Shown: piece after piece, positions 24,490-32,334 of the stretch
Position numbering within the stretch: the first letter of the stretch is position 1
Layout: each line of letters begins with the position of its first letter
DNA from: CAKSQF01 sp964582375
GTDB taxonomy: Bacteria > Bacillota > Clostridia > Oscillospirales > CAG-272
NCBI GenBank assembly: GCA_964582375.1
Contig: CAZORL010000003.1
Span: 22,430 to 86,429, forward strand
Length of the DNA stretch: 64,000 nt
Reading direction: 5' to 3'
The notes under the pieces: model-generated
The model's database searches: none
What the model saw: only the letters and a program-made list of their open reading frames with translations
What the model was told of the DNA's origin: nothing
Made by a program: the position numbers and the translations under genes

Positions 24490-26043
24490 ATGTCGGATAA
24501 TCAAAAAGTAATTGTCCTTGATTTCGGAGGTCAGTACAATCAGCTGATCGCAAGACGTGTGCGCGAGTGCGGCGTCTACTGCGAGGTCAAGTCATACAAG
24601 ACAGATCTTGAAACAATAAAAAAGGATATGCCGATCGGTATCATCTTTACCGGCGGTCCGTCGAGCGTTTATGAAGATAATTCGCCGAAGGTCGATAGGC
24701 GTGTGTTCGATCTCGGCATTCCGATACTCGGAATATGCTACGGCTCACAGCTCATAGCCCATACCCTTGGCGGCAAAGTTTCCCCGGCACAGTCGAGCAC
24801 GGCAAGGGAATACGGCAAAACGCTGACTGCATTCGACACAACATGTCCGCTTTTTGACGGCATTCCCAAAAAGAGCGTCACATGGATGAGCCATGGCGAT
24901 TATATGGAAAAGATCCCCGATACTTTTCGCCTTACCGCGCATTCGGATGCTTGCCCGAGCGTCGGCATTGCCGATGAGGCACGTCGAATATTTGGCGTTC
25001 AGTTCCATCCCGAGGTCAATCATACCGAGTACGGCAAAAAGATGATCGAGAATTTTCTCTTTAAGATCTGTTGTGCAAGACCCGAATGGACGATGGATGA
25101 TTTCTGTAAAAGGGCTGTCGAGTCCTTGCGCGATACAATAGGAGAGGGCAGAGTGCTTCTCGCACTTTCCGGTGGTGTGGATTCGTCGGTCCTTGCGGCA
25201 CTTTTGTCCGAGGCTATAGGTGATCGACTCACATGTGTTTTTGTTGATCATGGACTTATGCGTAAAAACGAGGGCGATGAGATCGAAGCGGCGTTCTCAA
25301 GACGAGATCTTAATTTTGTTCGCGTGAATGCAGAGGACAGATTTCTTTCAAAGCTTGCGGGTGTTGTCGATCCTCAAACAAAACGCAGAATTATAGGTGC
25401 GGAATTCGGCTATGTATTTTGCGATGAGGCACTCAAGTTCGGAATAACCAAGAGCGATTTCTTGGCGCAGGGAACTATTTATCCCGATGTTATCGAATCG
25501 GGCGAGGGTGATGCCGAGGTGATCAAGAGCCATCATAACCGCCTTCTCCCTCCTGAGGTGATGGAACTTTTCGGCGGAGTTATTGAACCGCTGTCAACGC
25601 TTTTCAAGGATGAGGTCAGAGCACTGGGCATGGTCCTCGGTCTTCCCGAGTCACTCGTCTATCGTCAGCCTTTTCCGGGTCCCGGACTTGCCGTTCGAAT
25701 AATTGGCGATATCACACGCGAAAAGGCGGACATCCTTCGAGAGGCTGATTATATCATGCGCGATGAACTTCAAAAATCCGGAGTTGCATCAAGCCTTTCT
25801 CAGTATTTCGCCGTGCTGACGAATCTGCGCTCGGTAGGCGTTATGGGTGACGGCAGAACATACGATTATACGCTCGCCCTTCGTGCAGTCAATACCGATG
25901 ATTTTATGACAGCCGATTTTGCAAGGATTCCCTATGATGTTCTCGATAAAATTTCCACACGCATCGTAAACGAAGTCAGAGGAATCAACAGAATAGTCTA
26001 CGACATCACCTCCAAACCCCCCGCAACGGTCGAGTGGGAATGA
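24490..26043 (+). CDS. guaA: GMP synthase (glutamine-hydrolysing)
   Basis: A 517-aa two-part enzyme that converts XMP to GMP using glutamine and ATP. The N-terminal class I amidotransferase has nucleophile Cys in ILGICYGSQ (near residue 84) and the His-Glu pair in FHPEVNHTEYG. The ATP-pyrophosphatase domain has the P-loop LSGGVDSSV. The C-terminal dimerisation/XMP domain has RQPFPGPGLAVR and ends in KPPATVEWE. Start ATG 24490 follows AGAGGAAA, 19 bp after the glnN stop, so it probably reads through from the glnN transcript. Confidence 0.97.
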   Translation: MSDNQKVIVLDFGGQYNQLIARRVRECGVYCEVKSYKTDLETIKKDMPIGIIFTGGPSSVYEDNSPKVDRRVFDLGIPILGICYGSQLIAHTLGGKVSPAQSSTAREYGKTLTAFDTTCPLFDGIPKKSVTWMSHGDYMEKIPDTFRLTAHSDACPSVGIADEARRIFGVQFHPEVNHTEYGKKMIENFLFKICCARPEWTMDDFCKRAVESLRDTIGEGRVLLALSGGVDSSVLAALLSEAIGDRLTCVFVDHGLMRKNEGDEIEAAFSRRDLNFVRVNAEDRFLSKLAGVVDPQTKRRIIGAEFGYVFCDEALKFGITKSDFLAQGTIYPDVIESGEGDAEVIKSHHNRLLPPEVMELFGGVIEPLSTLFKDEVRALGMVLGLPESLVYRQPFPGPGLAVRIIGDITREKADILREADYIMRDELQKSGVASSLSQYFAVLTNLRSVGVMGDGRTYDYTLALRAVNTDDFMTADFARIPYDVLDKISTRIVNEVRGINRIVYDITSKPPATVEWE

Positions 26044-26065
26044 TTTTTAGTCTTAAACGATAATG

Positions 26066-26113
26066 TTTTTGCCGCAGGACACCGGATTTTGCCCGTTTGT
26101 CCTGCGGCAAAAA
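26066..26113. other. Long hairpin after guaA
   Basis: GCCGCAGGACA / TGTCCTGCGGC is a perfect 11-bp stem with a 16-nt loop, extended by TTTTT on the left and AAAAA on the right. Since the T's are in the stem, neither strand gives a free T-run. It likely marks the end of the guaA transcript but is atypical as an intrinsic terminator. Confidence 0.5.
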
Positions 26114-26164
26114 ATATTTATGCAAAATTTTTTGAAAAAAATGCATAAAAATTCAAAAAACCCC

Positions 26165-26193
26165 TTGACAAATGAATAATTATGCGCTATAAT
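26165..26193 (+). promoter_or_regulatory. Sigma-A promoter of the second amino acid importer operon
   Basis: TTGACA (26165-26170) and TATAAT (26188-26193), spacer 17. The bases 26188-26210 are identical to 18169-18191. Confidence 0.85.
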
Positions 26194-26240
26194 ATAGGCA
26201 CAACAAAAAAACAACACAAAAAAACGGAGGAATACTCACA

Positions 26241-27179
26241 ATGAAAAAAATTATATCGATCCTACTCGCAGCCATGATGCTTTGCAGCATCGTATGCACA
26301 TTCGCGTCCTGCAGCGACAACAACCTGAGCACAGACCCGCTCGCCGAAGATTACAACAAGTTTTTAAGCAAGTGCAAAGCACCTTCCAAGGGAAAGAACG
26401 GAACGTTAGTTGTTGCGATGTCTCCTGACTTCGCTCCGATGGAATTTGTTGATGCGGCACTTTCGGATGCAAACAAGTATGTCGGCTTTGACGTTCTTCT
26501 TGCAAACTACATTGCAAAAGAGCTTGACATGGATCTCGTGATCAAGCCCATGGATTTCTACGCGTGCCTCACCAACCTTGAGAACAAGCAGGTTGACCTT
26601 GCTATATCCGGTTTCTCATGGACAGCCGAGCGTGCAGAAAAGTTCAACATTTCCGATTACTACATTGCCGGAGAAAATGAGACCGAGCAGGTTCTTATTG
26701 TCAAGAAGGGCGACACCTTTGATTGGGCAAACGCCACTGATTTAAGCGAAAAGAAAATCGGTGCTCAAGGCGGTTCTCTTCAGCAGCTTCTTGTAAACGA
26801 GCAACTCGTTACCAAGGGTGCATCGATCGTAAAGTTTGATGACATCAATCTTGGTGTCGAAGCACTTAAGAGTGGTAATATTGACGCTCTTGCTGTTGCT
26901 AAGGGCAACGGTGATGCGATCATCAGCAACAACACCGATTCTGTTGCAATGTCGGGATTCTTCTTTGAAGTTGATGATAAGTACAAGAACAATGTTGTTC
27001 TCGTTAACAAGGAAGATAACGAAATGCTCAAGAAAGTCAATGAGGTACTTGCGAAGGCTATGGCTGCAGACATCTACAATGATTGGTATGATGCGTGCGA
27101 AAAGTATGCCGGCATTAGCACAAAAGATGAGAGCGGATTTGACGAAAACGGCAATCCTCTCGGAACATCCAACTCTTGA
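26241..27179 (+). CDS. Amino acid ABC transporter substrate-binding lipoprotein (paralogue)
   Basis: A 312-aa SBP family 3 receptor. The signal peptide ends in a lipobox-like TFASC, so Cys near residue 24 would carry the lipid. The mature part has LVVAMSPDFAPMEFVD, KYVGFDVLLANYIAKEL, ISGFSWTAERAEKFN and AQGGSLQQLL. It has a longer N-terminal linker and an extra C-terminal tail (DESGFDENGNPLGTSNS) compared with the 18222 paralogue. It feeds the permease 62 bp downstream, across a hairpin that may raise the level of the binding protein over the membrane parts. Confidence 0.9.
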   Translation: MKKIISILLAAMMLCSIVCTFASCSDNNLSTDPLAEDYNKFLSKCKAPSKGKNGTLVVAMSPDFAPMEFVDAALSDANKYVGFDVLLANYIAKELDMDLVIKPMDFYACLTNLENKQVDLAISGFSWTAERAEKFNISDYYIAGENETEQVLIVKKGDTFDWANATDLSEKKIGAQGGSLQQLLVNEQLVTKGASIVKFDDINLGVEALKSGNIDALAVAKGNGDAIISNNTDSVAMSGFFFEVDDKYKNNVVLVNKEDNEMLKKVNEVLAKAMAADIYNDWYDACEKYAGISTKDESGFDENGNPLGTSNS

Positions 27180-27197
27180 ACAAAAATAATAATAAGC

Positions 27198-27228
27198 AAT
27201 TGCCGTCCCGCAATGCAGGACGGCAATT
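27198..27228 (+). terminator. Intra-operon hairpin between binding protein and permease
   Basis: An 11-bp perfect stem (AATTGCCGTCC / GGACGGCAATT, 9-nt loop) lacking a T-run. Such elements after binding-protein genes usually stabilise upstream mRNA or cause partial termination. Confidence 0.6.
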
Positions 27229-27241
27229 CTGAGGTAAAATA

Positions 27242-27949
27242 ATGGATTTTTTTCAAATAATGCTAAAAAATATAGAGGCTATGATCGAAATACTGTCCAA
27301 GTATTGGTACAGATTTTTGGTCACCGGCGTTAGCTCGACCCTTATGCTGGCACTTATTACTGTCATAGGAGGTACTCTAATCGGTTCTCTTTTGGCAATT
27401 GGCAGAATGTCAAAGATCGCCCCACTTCGTTGGCTGATCGTCGCTTTTGTTGAGATAGTACGCGGAACACCCTCTCTTCTGCAATTGTATATCGGTTATC
27501 TTCTCGGACCGCAGCTTTTTCCGTCGCTAAATAAGATGCCGCCTACACGTTCCGCATTTATTTGTGTTTCTGTCGCACTTATCATTAACTCAGCCGCATA
27601 TGTTTCGGAAATTATCCGTTCGGGCATTAATGCAGTTGATAAAGGGCAGACGGAGGCGTCCAGAAGTCTCGGACTCAGCGGCAGTATAACGATGATCCAT
27701 GTCATACTTCCGCAGGCAATAAAAAACATTCTTCCCGCTCTCGGAAATGAATTTATAACGGTGATAAAAGAGACATCGCTTGCATCAACGTTCTTTGCAG
27801 GGGAACTTATGACGCAATATAAGGAAGTTGTCGGCGTTACATATAACGCCTTCCCGACACTGATGCTTGTTGGTATTATTTATTTTATCCTGAATTTTGT
27901 TCTTTCAAAAATTCTTGGGTTTGCAGAAAGGAAGATGAAACATGCTTAA
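27242..27949 (+). CDS. Amino acid ABC transporter permease (paralogue)
   Basis: A 235-aa HisM/GlnP-type membrane subunit with about five helices. It has GVSSTLMLALI, FVEIVRGTPSLLQ, and the EAA loop GINAVDKGQTEASRSLGLSGS. The start at 27242 follows GAGG. It overlaps the following ATPase gene by 8 nt, which favours coupled synthesis of permease and ATPase. Together they form the second importer, parallel to that at 18222-20449. Confidence 0.92.
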   Translation: MDFFQIMLKNIEAMIEILSKYWYRFLVTGVSSTLMLALITVIGGTLIGSLLAIGRMSKIAPLRWLIVAFVEIVRGTPSLLQLYIGYLLGPQLFPSLNKMPPTRSAFICVSVALIINSAAYVSEIIRSGINAVDKGQTEASRSLGLSGSITMIHVILPQAIKNILPALGNEFITVIKETSLASTFFAGELMTQYKEVVGVTYNAFPTLMLVGIIYFILNFVLSKILGFAERKMKHA

Positions 27950-28946
27950 TGTAAAAAACATTTACAAGAACTTTGATAGCCTTGAAGTCTTAAAGGGTGT
28001 TTCTACCGAAGTTGACAGCGGCGAAGTCGTTTCAATAATCGGTGCATCCGGCTCGGGAAAATCAACCTTGCTGCGTTGTATGAATCTGCTTGAAAAGCCC
28101 ACGTTCGGAGAGGTTTGGATCGAGGGAGAACTGCTGACTCCTGTTGACCCGTATCTTCATGAAGAGATCATCCGTGCATCCAAGACTTACCGTAAGCTCG
28201 TTTCTGCCGGAATGTCTGACGGTGATGCGATACACAAGATAAAAAAGGAAGATCTGCTTAACGAAAAGTTTTCTGCCGAGGGAAGAGAATATCATACCTT
28301 GATGAAGAAGATCTACAAAGAAAACCATGTTGATATCAATGTGGCTCGTCAGAAAATGGGTATGGTCTTTCAACAGTTCAACCTTTTTAACAACATGACA
28401 GTCGAAAAGAACTTGATCTTTGCGCCGATAAAACTCGGCAAAAGAAAAATTCATTATGCAAAACTCAAAAACATATGGATAGGTCTGTCCAATCCTTTCA
28501 GAAAAACCAAGCTTCAAAAGATCGAAATAAAGGAGAGCATTTCCGATATTAAGATAAATGCAAAAAACAAAGCAGAACAGCTTCTTTCGCGTATCGGACT
28601 GCTTGACAAAAAGAATGCTTATCCGTCAACTCTTTCGGGCGGACAGAAGCAGAGGATCGCTATAGTTCGCGCCCTGATGATGGATCCGGATGTCATGCTT
28701 TTCGATGAACCGACATCAGCCCTTGACCCCGAAATGATCGGTGAAGTGCTTGATCTTATGAAAGATCTTGCCAACGAAGGCATGACCATGGTAATCGTTA
28801 CACATGAGATGGCTTTTGCGCGCGAGGTCTCCGACAGGATACTTTTTGTCGATGACGGAAACATCCAAGAAGAAGGCACGCCCGAACAAGTCTTCAAGAA
28901 TCCCCAAAACCCGCGTCTGCGCGATTTCCTCAGTAAGGTGCTTTGA
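27942..28946 (+). CDS. Amino acid ABC transporter ATP-binding protein with large insertions
   Basis: A 334-aa GlnQ-like ATPase, about 90 residues longer than the family norm of ~240. Walker A (GASGSGKST, residues ~35-43), Q-loop (VFQQFNLFNN), signature LSGGQKQRIAIVRAL, Walker B (VMLFDEPTSALDPE) and H-loop (VTHEMAFA) are intact. Extra sequence lies at residues ~68-135 (between the beta-core and the Q-loop) and ~160-200 (a basic segment before the helical domain). Both are lysine-rich and predicted mainly helical. The insertions may be a regulatory or docking addition; function otherwise as in other importers. Confidence 0.92.
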   Translation: MLNVKNIYKNFDSLEVLKGVSTEVDSGEVVSIIGASGSGKSTLLRCMNLLEKPTFGEVWIEGELLTPVDPYLHEEIIRASKTYRKLVSAGMSDGDAIHKIKKEDLLNEKFSAEGREYHTLMKKIYKENHVDINVARQKMGMVFQQFNLFNNMTVEKNLIFAPIKLGKRKIHYAKLKNIWIGLSNPFRKTKLQKIEIKESISDIKINAKNKAEQLLSRIGLLDKKNAYPSTLSGGQKQRIAIVRALMMDPDVMLFDEPTSALDPEMIGEVLDLMKDLANEGMTMVIVTHEMAFAREVSDRILFVDDGNIQEEGTPEQVFKNPQNPRLRDFLSKVL

Positions 28947-28947
28947 T

Positions 28948-30393
28948 ATGAATGAATCGAAAAAATATGCTTTAGATGAGATCGAGCAAAAATCAGATTA
29001 TTTTTGCTCGCTTTCCGATAGAATTTGGGAGCTTGCCGAACTTTCGCTCAAAGAATACAAGTCAGCCGAGCTTTACTGCGATCTGCTTGAAGAACTTGGT
29101 TTCAAGGTCGAACGTGAGATCTGCGGAATAAAGACAGCATTTTCAGGCAGTTTCGGAAGCGGTCATCCGATTATAGGCATTCTCGGCGAATTCGATGCAC
29201 TCTCGGGGCTCTCTCAAGAGGGCGGTTGTACCGAGTATCACGAAATCGAGCGCGGCGGAAACGGACACGGTTGCGGTCATAATCTGCTCGGTGCAGGATC
29301 GCTTGCCGCTGCTTACGGAATAAAACGGTATCTCGAAAAAACCGGCAAAAGCGGAACTGTAATTTTCTTCGGTACACCGGGCGAAGAGGGCGGCGCAGGG
29401 AAGGCATTTATGGCAAAAGAGGGGCTGTGGTATGGTCTTGATTGCGCACTGACATGGCATCCCGATGACTGCAACGAGGTGGCAACCGGAACTTGTAATT
29501 CATGCATCCAGACATTGTATAAATTCAAGGGCGTTGCGGCACATGCTGCGGGAGATCCCGAGGATGGGCGTTCTGCTCTTGATGCACTCGAGCTTATGAA
29601 TGTTGGAGTTCAGTATCTTCGCGAACATACAAAAGATGATGCTCGCATCCACTACGCGGTTGTTGACGGCGGCGGTTTGTCGCCGAATGTTGTCCAATCG
29701 AAGGCAAGCGTTCTGTATATGGTTCGCTCCAAGCTCGTAAAGGACGCACTTGCCCTTCAAGCAAGGGTTGATAAGATTGCAGATGGTGCGGCACTCATGA
29801 CCGAGACCGAGGTCGAGAAAGTATTTATCGACGGATGCTCGAACGCCCTGCCAAATCATACGCTTGAAAAACTGATGTACGATAATTTTTCTGCAATTTC
29901 ACTTCCCGCATATTCCAAAGAAGAGATCGATTATGCGACCGCTCTCAGATCCACTTATGCGTCACACGGAACATTGCCATCGATTGCGGCAAAAGCTGAT
30001 CCAACGGCTGCCGAGATCGTCGCAGAGCTCAGTGATCAAGGACAAAAATCGCTAAACGATTTTCTCTGTCCGCTTTATGAAGGAGACTTCTTTGAGCCGG
30101 GATCGACCGATGTCGGTGACGTTTCCTGGCAAACGCCGACAGCACAGCTACACGCTCTCTGCTTTGCATCCGGCTCGCCCGGACATTCGTGGCAAAATGT
30201 TTCATGTGGGAAAACATCGATTGCACACAAGGGCATGATGACGGCATCTTATGTGATCGCTGCGACAGCGATCGATATAATCGACGATCCGAGCGTTCTT
30301 GCATCTGCAAAGATCGAATTTGAACGCGCATCCTCGGAAGGTTTTTTGTCACCCATTCCGGACGGTGCAAAGGCGACAGCGATAGAGATATAA
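28948..30393 (+). CDS. M20-family amidohydrolase, AbgB-like
   Basis: A 481-aa zinc amidohydrolase resembling p-aminobenzoyl-glutamate hydrolase subunit B. It has GILGEFDALSGLS, the metal motif GHGCGHNLLGAG, the catalytic Glu region TPGEEGGAGK and DALTWHPDD-like CALTWHPDD, then a dimerisation lid domain (FKGVAAHAAGDPEDGRSALD). It should cleave an amide of an amino acid conjugate, perhaps the imported compound. It begins 1 nt after the ATPase stop, so it is in the importer operon. A strong terminator follows at 30402-30438. Confidence 0.88.
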   Translation: MNESKKYALDEIEQKSDYFCSLSDRIWELAELSLKEYKSAELYCDLLEELGFKVEREICGIKTAFSGSFGSGHPIIGILGEFDALSGLSQEGGCTEYHEIERGGNGHGCGHNLLGAGSLAAAYGIKRYLEKTGKSGTVIFFGTPGEEGGAGKAFMAKEGLWYGLDCALTWHPDDCNEVATGTCNSCIQTLYKFKGVAAHAAGDPEDGRSALDALELMNVGVQYLREHTKDDARIHYAVVDGGGLSPNVVQSKASVLYMVRSKLVKDALALQARVDKIADGAALMTETEVEKVFIDGCSNALPNHTLEKLMYDNFSAISLPAYSKEEIDYATALRSTYASHGTLPSIAAKADPTAAEIVAELSDQGQKSLNDFLCPLYEGDFFEPGSTDVGDVSWQTPTAQLHALCFASGSPGHSWQNVSCGKTSIAHKGMMTASYVIAATAIDIIDDPSVLASAKIEFERASSEGFLSPIPDGAKATAIEI

Positions 30394-30401
30394 CATTTCT
30401 C

Positions 30402-30438
30402 CGAAAATCGAGGCAAGATGTCTCGATTTTCGCTTTTT
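30402..30438 (+). terminator. Intrinsic terminator of the second importer operon
   Basis: An 11-bp perfect stem (CGAAAATCGAG / CTCGATTTTCG, 9-nt loop) followed by CTTTTTAT. Confidence 0.9.
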
Positions 30439-30474
30439 ATGATGCAAAAACAAAAAAAGGTTTGGATTAAAGTA

Positions 30475-30503
30475 TTGACATATTAAAAAAAATGTGTTAT
30501 AAT
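30475..30503 (+). promoter_or_regulatory. Sigma-A promoter of the Wzz/CpsD pair
   Basis: TTGACA (30475-30480) and TATAAT (30498-30503), spacer 17. A ~85-nt untranslated leader follows, with a possible CGGAGC/GCTTCG hairpin that I could not match to a known element. Confidence 0.85.
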
Positions 30504-30593
30504 AGAATGCTATGCAAAAAAGCGTGGCGTGCGGAGCTCTTGATCTATGCTTCGCTCGGAAACAAAAAAACGATTGATAGAGGATAGTCGATA

Positions 30594-31376
30594 ATGAACG
30601 TTAAAAATAAATCGAATGCGGTATACATTGACTTTCAAACAGTATGGAATCTGCTTAAGCGAAAGTTTTTTAGTCTCGTTTTGGCGGGCGTGATCGGAGC
30701 GTTACTGCTTGGTGCGGTTGGTTATCTAATTTATACACCGAAATATTCATCGACTGTTTCACTTATTGTTCACGCCGAGGAAACGACAACAAACCAACTT
30801 ACGGCATACGATGTCACTTACTCGGAAAAGCTCATAAATACTCTCGAGGTGTTCTTGAAGCACAACAAAAACTTTAGAGATCAGCTCAGCAACATGGCAG
30901 GCACGTATAAGGCATTCACCGATGATGATATTCTTAAGATGATGAATATCAGTCAGATCAAGACAAGCACACCGACGATGAATGTTACGTTTACCTCCAC
31001 TAACAGAAACGCCGCTTATAATCTTGCGAAAAGCTTCGAACTTCTTGTGAACGGCGAGCTTGAAAGGCTAAATGTCAATGTTGGATCGGTTGGGATTTTG
31101 AACAGCGCAGAGGCTGCTGATGAGCCCGATAACTCGAATCCCGCCGTCACATATGCGGTTATAGGCTTTTTTGTCGCGTTTGTCATGCTCTATATTATTT
31201 TCCTTGTCAGGGTAATATTTGATACGAAGATCCACAAAGGGGAAGATATCAGCGAACTTTTCGATTATCCTCTCCTTGGCAGTGTGCCCTCGCTTCATCG
31301 CGGCAAGAAAGGTCGCTCTCACGGTTACGGATATGGTGGTTATGGATACGGCTACGGAAAGAGCTCTAACGGTTGA
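30594..31376 (+). CDS. Polysaccharide co-polymerase/kinase modulator (Wzz/CpsC/YveK type)
   Basis: A 260-aa membrane protein with two helices (residues ~28-50 and ~180-205) around an extracellular Wzz-like domain (TPKYSSTVSLIVHAEE). It controls chain length of a surface polysaccharide and, in Gram-positives, activates the separate cytoplasmic tyrosine kinase encoded next. The cytoplasmic tail ends in a glycine-tyrosine repeat (HGYGYGGYGYGYGK) with five tyrosines, which is unusual for CpsC and could be a kinase substrate. Start ATG 30594 lies 6-7 nt after an AGAGGAT site. Confidence 0.88.
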   Translation: MNVKNKSNAVYIDFQTVWNLLKRKFFSLVLAGVIGALLLGAVGYLIYTPKYSSTVSLIVHAEETTTNQLTAYDVTYSEKLINTLEVFLKHNKNFRDQLSNMAGTYKAFTDDDILKMMNISQIKTSTPTMNVTFTSTNRNAAYNLAKSFELLVNGELERLNVNVGSVGILNSAEAADEPDNSNPAVTYAVIGFFVAFVMLYIIFLVRVIFDTKIHKGEDISELFDYPLLGSVPSLHRGKKGRSHGYGYGGYGYGYGKSSNG

Positions 31377-31410
31377 TAACTCTGACTGACGAAAGGAATT
31401 TGGTTGTAAG

Positions 31411-32199
31411 ATGGCTAAGAGAAAAAAGAGTGATATAAGAAATTATCATAATGTCATTGTAAATGATAACACAAGCTTTGCCGCGAAAGAGGCGTTCAAA
31501 GATATACGAACGGGAATGCTTTATACTGCAAAGAACAGCAAGTGCCCTGTATATGGTGTAACATCAACAGTTGCTGCGTCAGGAAAGTCGATGATTATTG
31601 CGAATCTCGCTGTTTCGTTTGCACAACTCGGAAAGAAAGTTATTCTTATCGACAGCGACATGCGTGCCCCGACTCAACATAAGATCTTTAAGGTCTCGAA
31701 CAGGATCGGACTCAGTGAGGTCCTTGCCGGCATAAACGAAGGCGACGAAGGATTTGTTACGACTACCGATTATGACGGTGTTCACATAATGACCGCAGGA
31801 CGTATCCCTCCGAATCCCGCTGAGCTTTTGTCCGGCGATTCCCTGCGCAATTTGATTGCGATGCTGAAAAAAGAGTATGATTTTATATTTCTTGATCTCC
31901 CTCCGATAGGTATCGTCACCGATGCACTCGTTCTTTCGGATGTTGTTGATGGATATGTTTTTGTTGTTCGCGCAGAACTCGATGAAAAACAGACTCTTGT
32001 AAGTGCCGTAAACAAGATGGAACAGGCAGGCGCAAAGATCATTGGCATGGTTTTGAATGATGTCGGCGGTGGTAAGGGCGGGTATTATAAAAATGATTAC
32101 AGCTCCTATCACAGCTACGCGAAAAGATCATATGGTTCTAAAGAGAACGACGATGACGATGACGATGACGATTACGATTACGATTACGACGGCATTTGA
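31411..32199 (+). CDS. Bacterial tyrosine kinase (CpsD/CapB/YwqD type)
   Basis: A 262-aa BY-kinase. It has Walker A (STVAASGKSM, near residue 55), Walker A' (VILIDSDMRAP) and Walker B (FIFLDLPPIG). The C terminus holds nine tyrosines among Ser/Lys and a run of eight aspartates (YYKNDYSSYHSY, then D8 and YDYDYDGI). Tyrosine clusters are autophosphorylation sites in this family, but the poly-Asp block is unusual. It pairs with the membrane modulator upstream. No glycan-synthesis genes adjoin; the nearest are at 14-17 kb. Confidence 0.9.
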   Translation: MAKRKKSDIRNYHNVIVNDNTSFAAKEAFKDIRTGMLYTAKNSKCPVYGVTSTVAASGKSMIIANLAVSFAQLGKKVILIDSDMRAPTQHKIFKVSNRIGLSEVLAGINEGDEGFVTTTDYDGVHIMTAGRIPPNPAELLSGDSLRNLIAMLKKEYDFIFLDLPPIGIVTDALVLSDVVDGYVFVVRAELDEKQTLVSAVNKMEQAGAKIIGMVLNDVGGGKGGYYKNDYSSYHSYAKRSYGSKENDDDDDDDDYDYDYDGI

Positions 32200-32225
32200 T
32201 CCTAGTATACACAGTTTTTATAAAA

Positions 32226-32258
32226 AACTCCGTTTCTTAACAGATTCGGAGTTTTTTT
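32226..32258 (+). terminator. Intrinsic terminator after the tyrosine kinase gene
   Basis: AACTCCG / CGGAGTT stem (7 bp, 14-nt loop) followed by a run of seven T's. Confidence 0.85.
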
Positions 32259-32268
32259 GCGGTGATAC

Positions 32269-32297
32269 TTGACTTTTTAACAATCAAATGGTATAAT
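32269..32297 (+). promoter_or_regulatory. Sigma-A promoter of the gyrB-like/addB/addA operon
   Basis: TTGACT (32269-32274) and TATAAT (32292-32297), spacer 17, 38 bp before the start codon. Confidence 0.8.
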
Positions 32298-32334
32298 AAT
32301 AGATGAGAGCAACACAAACATAAGGAGTGCTGAT

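Noticed and set aside
32130..32196. Poly-GAC/GAT run as a possible frameshift or phase-variable coding repeat
   Set aside because: The repeat is mixed codons (GAC, GAT, TAC) rather than a pure homopolymer or microsatellite, and lies at the very end of the gene, so slippage would have little effect.
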